Origin: Bigelowiella natans CCMP2755
Taxonomy: Eukaryota > Cercozoa > Chlorarachniophyceae
DNA: 24,020 bases
Direction of reading: 5' to 3'
NCBI GenBank assembly: GCA_000320545.1
Contig: ADNK01002552.1
Span: 1 to 24,020, forward strand
The notes under the pieces were generated by a model. The model was not told the DNA's origin. It saw only the letters and a program-made list of their open reading frames with translations, and searched no databases. Each line of letters starts with the position of its first letter. Position 1 is the stretch's first letter. The position numbers were made by a program, and so were the translations under genes. This document shows positions 10,994 to 19,470 of the stretch, one piece after another.

Positions 10994-12910
10994 TATATAT
11001 TATATTTATAAGAGATACAAGAGATGTCTTCTTTTGCCAGCTGCTACCACGCGAAGTACCCATCGAGAGGCCAGAGACCCATGGTTTTACACCGAGATAC
11101 GCGTGCAGATTGTCTTGCACGAACTTGTTGTACGCGACGCTACTTCCAAAGCAGCCCACGCATATGCAAAACGCCGCAATTCTGGAGAGAAGAAAGAGGC
11201 CGATTAGACGCACTAGACACAAGGCAACGGCGAGTGGAATTGTGATGATGATGTTGATGATAATAATGATGATAATGATAATAATGATAATAATGATAAT
11301 AATGATAATAATAATATAGTGCGAAATAAATGCGAGTGTTGTTTTTGATTGTTTGTTTGTTTGTTTGTTTCTCCCAACCCCCTTCCCCTTCTCCCAGGTG
11401 CGAGCTAAGGGCCTAGCAAATTAGTAGTTGTTGTTGGTTTTTATGTCTCGGTCAATGCTGGAAATGACAATGATGCTGAATGAACGTAAAGCTTCAAAAT
11501 CGATACGCGCATCCCTACCGGCTGAATCTCTTCCCAAGAGCTCCTTCTGTGATGGCTACATACGTGTCAGCCTGGGGATGCTGGTGCTGATGGTCACGCT
11601 GGTGACGGTGCCGTTGGTGCTGCGGCGAAGATGAGTGCGGGGAGGCCGTAGAGGAAGTGAGCAATGAGCTTCCTTGATTCGCTAGATATTGCCTCTCAAC
11701 GTCTTGCTGCTGACAACCTGCGGCGAGTTTTACATAGCCGGAGATCGACGATCCGAAGTTGTTCTTCGCGTCTCTGCCATTTACCTGAATGGCGGCAACG
11801 GTACAGAATCACTCTCGACTCGTGTTTGCAAGATGCGTTTGATGATAACTGTTTCTTCACCACCATTAGCGACAGTGTCGGGTTCTCTTCGTTGTCCCCC
11901 CCCCCCCGTCCAGCAGTGCTATGTGGCAGTTCGAAAGGTACTGATGCAGCTTTGCAAATCGTATCCTGCTCGTTGATTAGGAGCTTGCTGCTGCCGGCGT
12001 CCATTGTGAAGCTTTGTTCTCCTTAAAAAAGAGAGATTATGGTGAGGTATATGTTAATAATTGTCATCTCCAAGGAAAGCAAGTAGTTTTTCTTTTGTTT
12101 TCTCTTTCAGTGGGCGATGATTACTTTCCTCACTGTCACCGTCATTATCCCCATTCATACGATCATGCTTGGTTATGCTACACTGATCTATCACCGCAGG
12201 TATGTATCCTCAACACAGCCAACCGCGCACATATAGTCGCGTGGATGCCAATTGACCGTGTTTAGAGTCTTCTTCGTCAGAAATATCGTTCCCATGATCC
12301 TCCCTATCCTCTTTTCTCCTGCTCACAAGCACATGCTGCACTTGATCCAGACGATGCACAGAGTCCGTAACCATGATCATACTGAGCAGAGAGATGTTCA
12401 TATATAACTTTACGAAGCGGAAAGTCGTTCAGAGAGAAACCCGAGGACAAGGCGCGCTCTACGTGCATGGCTGAATTCGCCGAGGGTGAACATTGCTGGC
12501 CCACCCTCGCGAGCGATGTCGCGATTTCAATGCTTGGATGTATTTCCGAACTCACTCCGTTGTTTTGAATGACGACGAGTTAGCAGCCTGGCGTGGCCAG
12601 ATACTACTACTAAGAATCTACCTTAAAACAAACATCGCAAGGCCTGTCACAACACCAGCCGATTTGAGCATGAAAGGCATTGCCATCATACCTAAGAATA
12701 CCCGCGATCATTAGTTAAAGTTAGCCCTTTTTCATGGCCAGCATCACCGTTATCATTGCAGTCGTTTGTTGACGGCAATTCACCCACTCACATCTGATCT
12801 GGCTGCTTATTACCGATTCCCCAGTTTGACTTAAGTACGAAGAAAACCGCCCCCAGAATCCCCAGCTGTTTCGCATCCGCTGCAGCCCCTCGTTGGGGGC
12901 CTGGCTGCAT
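6533..12910 (-). CDS. Amino acid transporter, AAAP (Aa_trans) family, about 14 exons
   Basis: Multi-pass permease expected to move amino acids across the plasma or an organelle membrane. Well-supported minus-strand exons: 12910-12814, 12691-12622, 12381-12327, 11571-11519, 11181-11060, 10404-10355, 10002-9849, 9419-9364, 9218-9162 and 9019-8972. All nine junctions between them match in phase. TM1 and its signature are split: NWGIG joins MMAMPFMLKSAG, the family's G-x-G-x-x-x-x-P-x-x-x-x-x-x-G. Then follow YVAITEGALGKRFSR, FGSSVAYNKFVQDNL, PIALGIAAFSSEG, LAYITVAIFGYSLYE and IAVLCYSLTLVVTAIL. The 3' end is probably 7369-7346, 7251-7195, 7144-7020 (GAFIGLIGALMNSFIVYLFP) and 6623-6533 (RFMVCYALITGFMGTYSAI, stop). 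The last two introns are less certain because the 7020 donor is GTCGTA; otherwise translation would stop at TAG 7013. The full model is about 352 residues with almost no N-terminal tail, shorter than most members. Its promoter region is shared with the divergent helicase-like gene. Confidence 0.85.
6904..6922. repeat. Poly-C tract
   Basis: Nineteen consecutive C on the plus strand, in the last intron of the transporter gene, where the transcript reads poly-G. Confidence 0.95.
7596..7629. repeat. (AT)n microsatellite
   Basis: In the long transporter intron between 8971 and 7370, which also holds the (GAT)n array at 8331-8637 and C-runs near 7890 and 8765. Confidence 0.95.
8331..8637. repeat. 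Long (GAT)n / (GATGAG)n array
   Basis: About 300 bp of GAT with GAG interruptions, the largest simple array in the window. It lies inside a transporter intron on the opposite strand, so the transcript reads (ATC)n. The poly-Asp, poly-Ser, poly-Met and poly-Ile frames over it are artefacts. Confidence 0.95.
9095..9116. repeat. Poly-C tract
   Basis: Twenty-two consecutive C in the transporter intron between exons ending at 9162 and starting at 9019. Confidence 0.95.
9433..9492. repeat. (GT)n then (CG)n tract
   Basis: Alternating purine-pyrimidine tract, a classic Z-DNA-prone sequence, in the transporter intron between 9848 and 9420, close to the acceptor of exon 9419-9364. Confidence 0.95.
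10020..10037. repeat. (CG)n tract
   Basis: Short alternating CG run in the transporter intron just before exon 10002-9849. Confidence 0.9.
10116..10147. repeat. (AT)n microsatellite
   Basis: In the transporter intron between 10354 and 10003, which also contains a poly-G run at about 10275-10293. Confidence 0.95.
10705..10740. repeat. (CT)n microsatellite
   Basis: In the transporter intron between 11059 and 10405, together with an (AT)n tract at 10960-10992. Confidence 0.95.
11244..11318. repeat. (GAT)n / (GATAAT)n tract
   Basis: In the transporter intron between 11518 and 11182; a (GTTT)n run follows at about 11348-11371. Confidence 0.9.
11572..12326 (-). other. Long intron of the transporter gene
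   Basis: A 755-nt intron between exons 12381-12327 and 11571-11519 (phase 0 on both sides). It has a minus-strand open frame (12004-11696) and a plus-strand hydrophobic frame with plausible splice borders (12112-12198). Neither continues into family sequence, so I keep it as intron, but an extra loop exon cannot be excluded. Confidence 0.5.
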
Positions 12911-13749
12911 CGATGACACCGCGTATGTCTAAAACCAGATGTGAGACTTTCTTAGCTCTCAAGTTTCCTTGACCTTTGGAAGATTTATGATTTTCTTACC
13001 AGGCACCCCTTTACGTATGGGGTATATCAACCAAGAACTCCGTATGATAGGCTCCGTACTCGATTTGGTGGTCCCTTCCCTCCCCCCTCTCTTCCTGTGC
13101 ATCAACTACTGGCCAGTGCTCTAACTGGAACAAGCAGGCAGTAGTGGCAACAACTATTACAACACTTTTATAAATAACAATGATCTGTCCTGTCGCAGAC
13201 GAATTTTGGATCACGTTTTTGGCATATTCCAGCTGGAATGATAAAAATCGGCCTCTACAAACATCGGCGAGTCGCAGATTCATTATTGCCGTTATTTTTG
13301 GTATAATTAAGGGTTGAAAAGTTCGGAATTTAAAAAATCGGCCACAAGAAGCCTTCATCTTCCGACGACGAGACTGCCGTTTGCTCGACTTATCCGCGCC
13401 CCCCCGCGCAGGGCCAAAGTGCTGACTGATCGCATGGATCAGTCGCTCATATGACTAGCGACTCTGGGGCCGGACTATCTTGCGGTATGCTTGCCATTGT
13501 GAAGGCGAAAAAAGAAACGAAGAGCTGCAAGCGCGGAGGTTTCATCCTCCTTCAAAAACCAGGGAGATGACTTTCTGATCGTGATGAAGTGGAGGCGGCC
13601 TAGTTTACGCAGTAATACTGCTGTCGGTAGCATCGGCTGGGGTCAAACAGTAGCTGTGCTCGTCCTCATTACAGCTTCGTACGACAGAAGGTGAGAAACT
13701 ACGCAAATCATGCGTCCTAAAGAATGTAAAATAACGAGCAAAATAACCC

Positions 13750-13793
<44 letters not shown>

Positions 13794-13885
13794 CATCTGT
13801 GAAGTTCTCTGACTATCGTTTCAATAGAAACTGCGGCTTGGGGGGCGACACATACCCTCACAGCCAGGGCACAGACAGGAAGCCG
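12911..13885. promoter_or_regulatory. Shared upstream region between divergent transporter and helicase-like genes
   Basis: A 975-bp interval separates the two start codons, which face away from each other, so it should contain both promoters. It holds an (AT)n tract at 13752-13790 just upstream of the helicase-like first exon. A minus-strand open frame at 13358-13011 (115 codons) cannot be joined in phase to the transporter and is probably chance or 5' leader. No known core promoter element is identifiable. Confidence 0.45.
13752..13790. repeat. (AT)n microsatellite
   Basis: It lies about 100 bp upstream of the helicase-like start codon. Confidence 0.95.
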
Positions 13886-16118
13886 ATGTTCCAAACGGAG
13901 CAGCAGCAGCAGCAGCAGCTGGCCAGAGAAATACCTAGAACCAGACATGCTGCATCAGGCTTGCCCGATCCACATCGCTATCAACGTCGCCTTATTCCAG
14001 AAGTGGTAGCTACCGACGATACGAGCGGAGACCACGACGGCATTGATGAGCTCGAAAGCGACGGCTTAGACTACGTGAGGGGGGCGAGTAAATCAGTCAT
14101 GCTAGAGCGTTCTCGAAAGGTCTTTCATATTTTGTCCTTTGTCTCTTCCGAAAATTTTATTTGTTTTTATCTCTGCGTACAATGGAGGCAACGGCGGCGG
14201 CTGCAGGCGCACTGAGGCAGCATTTCGCGCGCGTATTTCGACCTGAGCGGGTTGTGTTGAATCTGTGCAGGTCCTCCGGGAGATGACGCTGCTGAGAAAA
14301 GAAGCATCAGCTAGCGAAAGTCGCTCTCGTAAATCTAGCACGATATGCTATCGTATTTCTCATTTTTAACGAAACACAAAACGCCACCCGACCCCGTGTA
14401 TCTTGCCGCCTGAGAACGACTGATATTGCGTGTTGATTTTGCCCTCGTAAAACAGTTGTTCGAATGGCTCTGCTAACATACGGAGCTATCGCTAAAAGTG
14501 ACGTTATATATGTTTAATACCCTAGAAGACTTAGTTATGTGGGACCCCACCAGACGCCGCTTTGCGCAATTCGGTATGACTCGCTGGTTCCGTGTTGCGT
14601 GTGTGCGTGTGCGTATTTGTGTGCTCGTAGGGTTATAGCACTCCTTGATCCGCATTTCAACAACGACTTGTGTGTGCAGAAAACAGCGAGAAAGACACGG
14701 TTGGGCAAGGAAACAACGGCCAGAGATCTCCATCAATCGACTGCCGTAGCAAATGGCGTGGTCGCACGAATGATGAGCAGAGGGAGGAAATTAGCAACGA
14801 GGACGAAGGGGGGGGGGGGAGGGGCAAATACCTCGCCACGAACCGAAGGAGGAGGATGCGAGTGCCATCGTCTACCTCTCCAAGGAGGCAGAGAGACGCC
14901 GCACGGCGTCGTCACTCCATCAACCGTGCAGAAGGCAAAGACGCTATTGGAGGCGAATATGGTAATCATATCGATAGCTTCTTCCCCCCCTCCGGCTACA
15001 GAAACAGAAGAATTATGGCCGCACGCAATGGAGGGGGGGAGGGGATACGCGGTCAGGCCTCCGCAACTACTAGCAACCGTCGTAGTTGCAATCGCCAGCC
15101 CGATCGCCGCCTATTCCGAGGGTACAACGGTGCAGGCCAGCTAGCAATACTCCCATCGTCTCGCGGCGAGAATGCGAGCTCTCCGTTGTTCGCACTGCCT
15201 CCTCATGCACGATTTGACATTTACGTTCCTTCCCCAGTCCTGAAAGACATGCCAGTGGACGCCATCGAGCGACAGGTCACTGACGGGGCGCGGTTTGAGC
15301 AGTAGTGGAGCGCAATAGCAGCCGGGGAGAATATATACAGCATGCACGCACGATATTTCGAGAGAAATGCTTTGGAGAATAGCGTCGGTCATCATCTTCG
15401 TTTTCGGTATCGCTAATTTGCATTTCGTGACGCTAGTGGAGGCGGGCAGGTATCTCTGCGGATGAAACGGACCTTGCCAGTAACAATATCACGTGAGAGC
15501 GCGCGCGTCTGCGACGTCTGATTGGCGCTGATGATGACAGATGTGAAGGCGTTGTGTAAGAGGGTATGATGATGACGACGATGTGGTGTGGTATCGTTAT
15601 GACGGCGAATGATGATGATTGATTATGATCGGGATACAAATAATGATCATTATAAATGATATTGGTGATTTTAACAATGGTGATGATGAATGATGATAGC
15701 TGATGGTGACGGGGATATAAATGATGATGAAAGGTGATGATGATATCAATGGTGGTGATATAAATGATGATGAACAATGATGGTGAATGTGGTGGTAACT
15801 AACTGCGCTATTAGCCGTCGGCCTGCGCTCCTGACCTCGTTCTCACAGCTGCTTCTCCCAGCCCGGCTACTCGCTTGCGTGGCATCGTCTCTCTCTGCGA
15901 GAGGGGGGGGGCGGAAACTTTGTCCAACCCCAATTCAGTCTATTGCCATTCCGATGGCGATGAGCGGAGCGAGTTTCGCAGCTGTTTCACCCAGCGGGTA
16001 CAGTGTAGTAGTCGCGGCGGTGAAGGTGGCGGGATGGTGATTTTGCAATACAGCTGTTTTGAACACCATCAGCGATGTCTTCAACTTGCTCTCTTTCTCT
16101 CTCTCTCTCTCTCTCCCC

Positions 16119-16149
<31 letters not shown>

Positions 16150-17209
16150 TTCTAAGCACCGGAAAGACACTATCGTATGCGTTGGCCACGCTCCTCCACG
16201 TTCGGGCACAAGTAAGTTAACCGGGTAGCCTTTGGGAGAGCGCTACATATGACACACACACACACACACACACATGCACATGCACATGCACACATGCCCA
16301 TACACACGCTGAAACTGATGATAGCGACGGCAGCCATGACCGATGCACATGCCCGTTTGAACCATATTCAGCTGCAGAGGACTAGCAGAGATGTAGGCAG
16401 TCCCATTGCAATAATCGCGTGCCCTACCCGACAGCAGATAGAGGCTGTGCGCTCTACAGGTAGAATAGCATGATGCTGTGATTGGCGACGTGTGCATTGG
16501 TCGCATGCGTGGAGTGTGCGAGTCGAGTGGCTCGAGCACAGAGAGAGGTGATGGATTCCAACGATATAACTAACTCTCACAGTCATGCCTCTCTCCCTGT
16601 CGCTCGGGGGGGGGCTTGCGGTTGCGGTGGCAATGGGGACCGACGAGGACGTGAAACGAAGAAGGGCGTTGGAGCGCCGCTTCAAAGACACCGTGCATGT
16701 CGCCATTGGGACGGTAGGGAAGCTCGTTGCGCTCGCTCAGGACAAGGTGAGTTGTAGGCTGATCTCATCTTCCTCCTTCGTCGCACTGCCCCTCCGGTGC
16801 TCCCTGTGCTAGTTCTCTGAACGCCGGGTGAACGCTGTTGTGACGACGATGTGTCCATAAAATGTACAGCTGCTCTCTGGTCGGTGCGCGTCGTTTCTGG
16901 TGATGGATGATGCGGATCTTCTACTGAACGTGAGGCGGAGGGAGCCATTTTCCATGGCTCTCTCCCAGTATGTTCACCCGAACACCCAGGTGGCGATGTT
17001 TATGACTTGTAGCGCCGAGGATGATGATGATGATGATGACGGTGACGATCACGATGATGATTGGGACATGTGCTGACGCCTTCATTCTCTTTGGTTTTGG
17101 GTGCGGATCTAGCGTCTTTTCTTCTCTTCTGTGGCGATCAACAGGGGCGTGCTTTGTTCGGTGCGGATCGTAGAGATTAATATATATTTAAAAATATAAT
17201 TATGTCTTA

Positions 17210-17245
<36 letters not shown>

Positions 17246-17318
17246 AGTAGGACCTGCTTCTCGCCTGATCTCGAAAGCAAAAAAGAAAAGGGAGAGGGGG
17301 AAACTATGTTACATTGTG

Positions 17319-17349
<31 letters not shown>

Positions 17350-18803
17350 TTGTGTCGGCCATTGTAAATTACCCAACAAATGCTGCATCCTGCGCGCATG
17401 TGTCTTGGGGTTCAGATTGAAAGATGGTTGGACCGCAAGCTAATCCAGATATTCGTCGGAGGATGTAAAAACAGTAGCGACGCCGGAAAGGGGGCTGAAT
17501 TGGTCGTAAGAGAAGGGGCTTTGATTCCGAATAACATCTCATGCTCTTATACGGCAACCCCCTTAATTGCTCCTCAATCTCCCGCCTCTCTGGTAAGCCT
17601 CTTCCTAGCCTTTCAGCGTTCATTCTCTAATCGATCTCGCTGCATTCTTCCTTCCACCACTCCTTAGCGGCAGACAAGGAGCCTCCGTGGGGATTACGAC
17701 ATTCATCGAGAGAACAATAGTCGCGCCGCTGGCAATGCGGATATGGCAACTGCGGCTGCTACGAAGCCGCTAGCGTCCTTGGGCGAAGATGCACGGCATG
17801 CGGACGATGGAGACGGCTGCATTAGCGATGACTTTAACGAGGCCCCCCAATACGCTACGACGAGCAGTTTCGAGAGCGCTGGCTTTCTGAAGACTGCGAT
17901 CTTGCCCAGCGCTTTGATTGAGAAGTATGATGGCAATGGCAATGTCGCAGCGGTGATGGTTGGTGATTGCATGTGTCCTGCATACCCTGCGAATTATTTT
18001 TAATTTAGATTTTACTCTTTCAAGTCTTGAGATTCTAATAACTTGTTGCGAAGGTACGGGTCTGCGATCGTGGAGCGCACCAACCAGGCCGTGACTTTGC
18101 TGCATGCTAATGGGAACTACACCGTTGTGGCATCGGTGAGGAGGGATCAGTGATCGTACTTTAGTTCCGCAGCAATGAGCATGTTCACGATGATGATGAT
18201 TATTGCAATGGTGGCGACGATGACGAGGATGATGATGACGGTGGTGCTATTTATCGTTGCAGAACAACTCCGGAAGGACGGATGCGAAGAAATGCGGTTG
18301 GCATCGTGGTCATCATCATCATTCCTTGGAAGACACGGAGCGACAAGCTACTGGCGTGGATGCCATGAAGCATTTCAATGAAGGGCTGAAACACATCCCC
18401 GAGGTGGAGAGTGTACCTCAATCCGTGTTTTCCTCCGACCCTCGTGCATCAAAGCAAGCGCTCCGAAGTAAGAGAATGTCACCAATAAGTTTCCGTTCGG
18501 TGCTCAGATGAATTGCATTCCTTGCTGCAAGAAATGAGCCATTGTTTCGATGTTGTTTTGCTCACGAAGGATGGATCGGAAACGAGGGCCCGCGTCGGCT
18601 GGATGCAGCGGCCGGCGTGCATTTTGCAGCGCAAAGTGAAGGCTCGTCGGCATTGCGGGCTCTTGATCGTAACAATGCTCGTCCAAAAGAAAGGTGCGAT
18701 AGACACGGATTCAGAGGTGATGTACAGAGAGAATCTCGAAGAAAAGGACGGGGCGATTTCGACGTTTCTTCAGAGGAAGGCATTACTGGGCAACGACAAC
18801 TAG
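13886..18803 (+). CDS. Divergent DEAD-box RNA helicase-like protein with degenerate motifs, 13 exons
   Basis: Superfamily 2 helicase fold, two RecA-like domains. Exons: 13886-14074, 14271-14328, 14680-15301, 15902-15997, 16157-16211, 16372-16459, 16583-16746, 16870-16989 (or further), 17416-17592, 17668-17924, 18054-18135, 18263-18467 and 18508-18803. The total is 2,409 nt, about 802 residues. The first 290 residues are a polar extension with polyQ and R/S-rich stretches. Then come a Q motif (LCPTPIQSIAIPMAMSG), Walker A (SPSGTGKT, split by an intron), motif Ia ACPTRQQ, Ib-like AIGTVGKL, motif II VMDDAD instead of DEAD, a motif-IV-like IVERTNQAVTLL, a motif-V-like DVVLLTKDG and, in place of HRxGRxxR, QRKVKARRHCG. 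ATP binding looks possible; unwinding is doubtful. Exon 8 is uncertain: the phase-correct donor after 16989 (GTGGCG) removes a motif-III-like MTCSA that follows in frame. The start is the ATG before the polyQ; an upstream exon is possible. A pseudogene is unlikely given the open, in-phase exons. Confidence 0.82.
15302..15901 (+). other. 600-nt intron 3 of the helicase-like gene
   Basis: It separates the polar N-terminal extension from the Q-motif exon (donor GTAGTG at 15302, acceptor GAG at 15901; phase 2 on both sides). It holds a degenerate GATGAT-rich stretch at about 15550-15785. Confidence 0.65.
16088..16150. repeat. (CT)n tract acting as a polypyrimidine tract
   Basis: It ends seven bases before the splice acceptor of the exon that completes Walker A (16157). 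The microsatellite therefore occupies the place of the normal polypyrimidine tract. Confidence 0.9.
16250..16290. repeat. (CA)n tract
   Basis: In the helicase-like intron between 16211 and 16372. Confidence 0.9.
17010..17070. repeat. (GAT)n tract near a helicase exon end
   Basis: GAT run directly after the motif-III-like codons that follow position 16989. If exon 8 extends this far it encodes an Asp run. Confidence 0.85.
17213..17243. repeat. (AT)n microsatellite
   Basis: In the helicase-like intron before exon 17416-17592; a (GT)n tract follows at about 17321-17352. Confidence 0.95.
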
Positions 18804-18829
18804 ACCATGTTGTCAATTCCATGATGTGT

Positions 18830-19420
18830 TGAGTACATATGCATGCACGCGCGTTTGCATGCACTTTCATTCATAATAGTCACGCATGCTAGAATGTCTA
18901 GAGGGCATCTGCCACGTATGCAGTGGCAGTGTAACCTAGTAACGAATATGGTTTACATGCATTGTTAATGTCTCGACTAATCAAAAAAGTGCACCCGTGG
19001 CACATATCTATTATGGCACACGCGTGCATCAAACATGACATATTTAATGATGCATGTCGATCAAGCTGGAGAGCAAGCTAGCAAGTTGCAAAGATCTGAA
19101 CATCGTTGGCCTGTCTAGCTGTGCCTAAACTCGACCGAAATTTTGCTTTGCTGCTTTGCAAAGCTACACAGCATAAGGATGACTATTGAGACAATGTGAT
19201 CATAACAACTTCACAACATCCGCCTCACACATCAATAGCAAATGTAACGTAAGCGCTGTAGCCGCTGCTTTGCATAGCTAAGGTACATTGTATGGCCATT
19301 CAAAAAATTAGAGTCATTGTGCTAATCATGCTATTGCTTCATTACATCCGCTCCTATAAGCGCTACACCGCTGCTGCTCTGCATCGCCATTGATTTGTAA
19401 CGTTACAAATCAACATCTGT
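18830..19420. other. Convergent spacer rich in TGCATGC and CTTTGCA words
   Basis: It lies between the stop codons of the convergent helicase-like and poly(A) polymerase genes (18803 and 19471). It carries TGCATGC and CATGCTAG words, TTTGCAAAGC words, two related half-units (near 19250 and 19358) and a perfect palindrome at 19390-19413. No exon was found. Confidence 0.6.
19390..19413. repeat. Perfect 24-nt palindrome in convergent spacer
   Basis: The half TTGATTTGTAAC is followed directly by its reverse complement, with no spacer. It could form a hairpin in either transcript or bind a dimeric protein. It sits 58 bases from the poly(A) polymerase stop codon, so it would fall in that gene's 3' UTR. 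Confidence 0.85.
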
Positions 19421-19470
19421 AGGTTGCTGGTAAGTTTAATTCTGTTACATTGTGGCATGCATCTTCGGTT

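Noticed and set aside
12112-12198. Plus-strand hydrophobic exon-like segment with CAG and GTATGT borders
   Set aside because: No partner exons on the plus strand; it lies within a transporter intron, and hydrophobic frames often arise opposite acidic codons.
13011-13358. 115-codon minus-strand frame upstream of the transporter
   Set aside because: It cannot be joined in phase to the transporter, which already has an ATG at 12910.
14182-14328. Alternative start MEATAAAAGALRQ for the helicase-like gene
   Set aside because: It would need an intron of only 17-20 nt to join exon 2; the donor GTGAGG at 14075 gives a normal intron in phase.
14539-15144. 201-codon plus-strand frame overlapping the third helicase exon
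   Set aside because: The other frame joins in phase to exon 2 and to the Q motif and carries LKDMPVDAIERQVTDG; this one does not continue.
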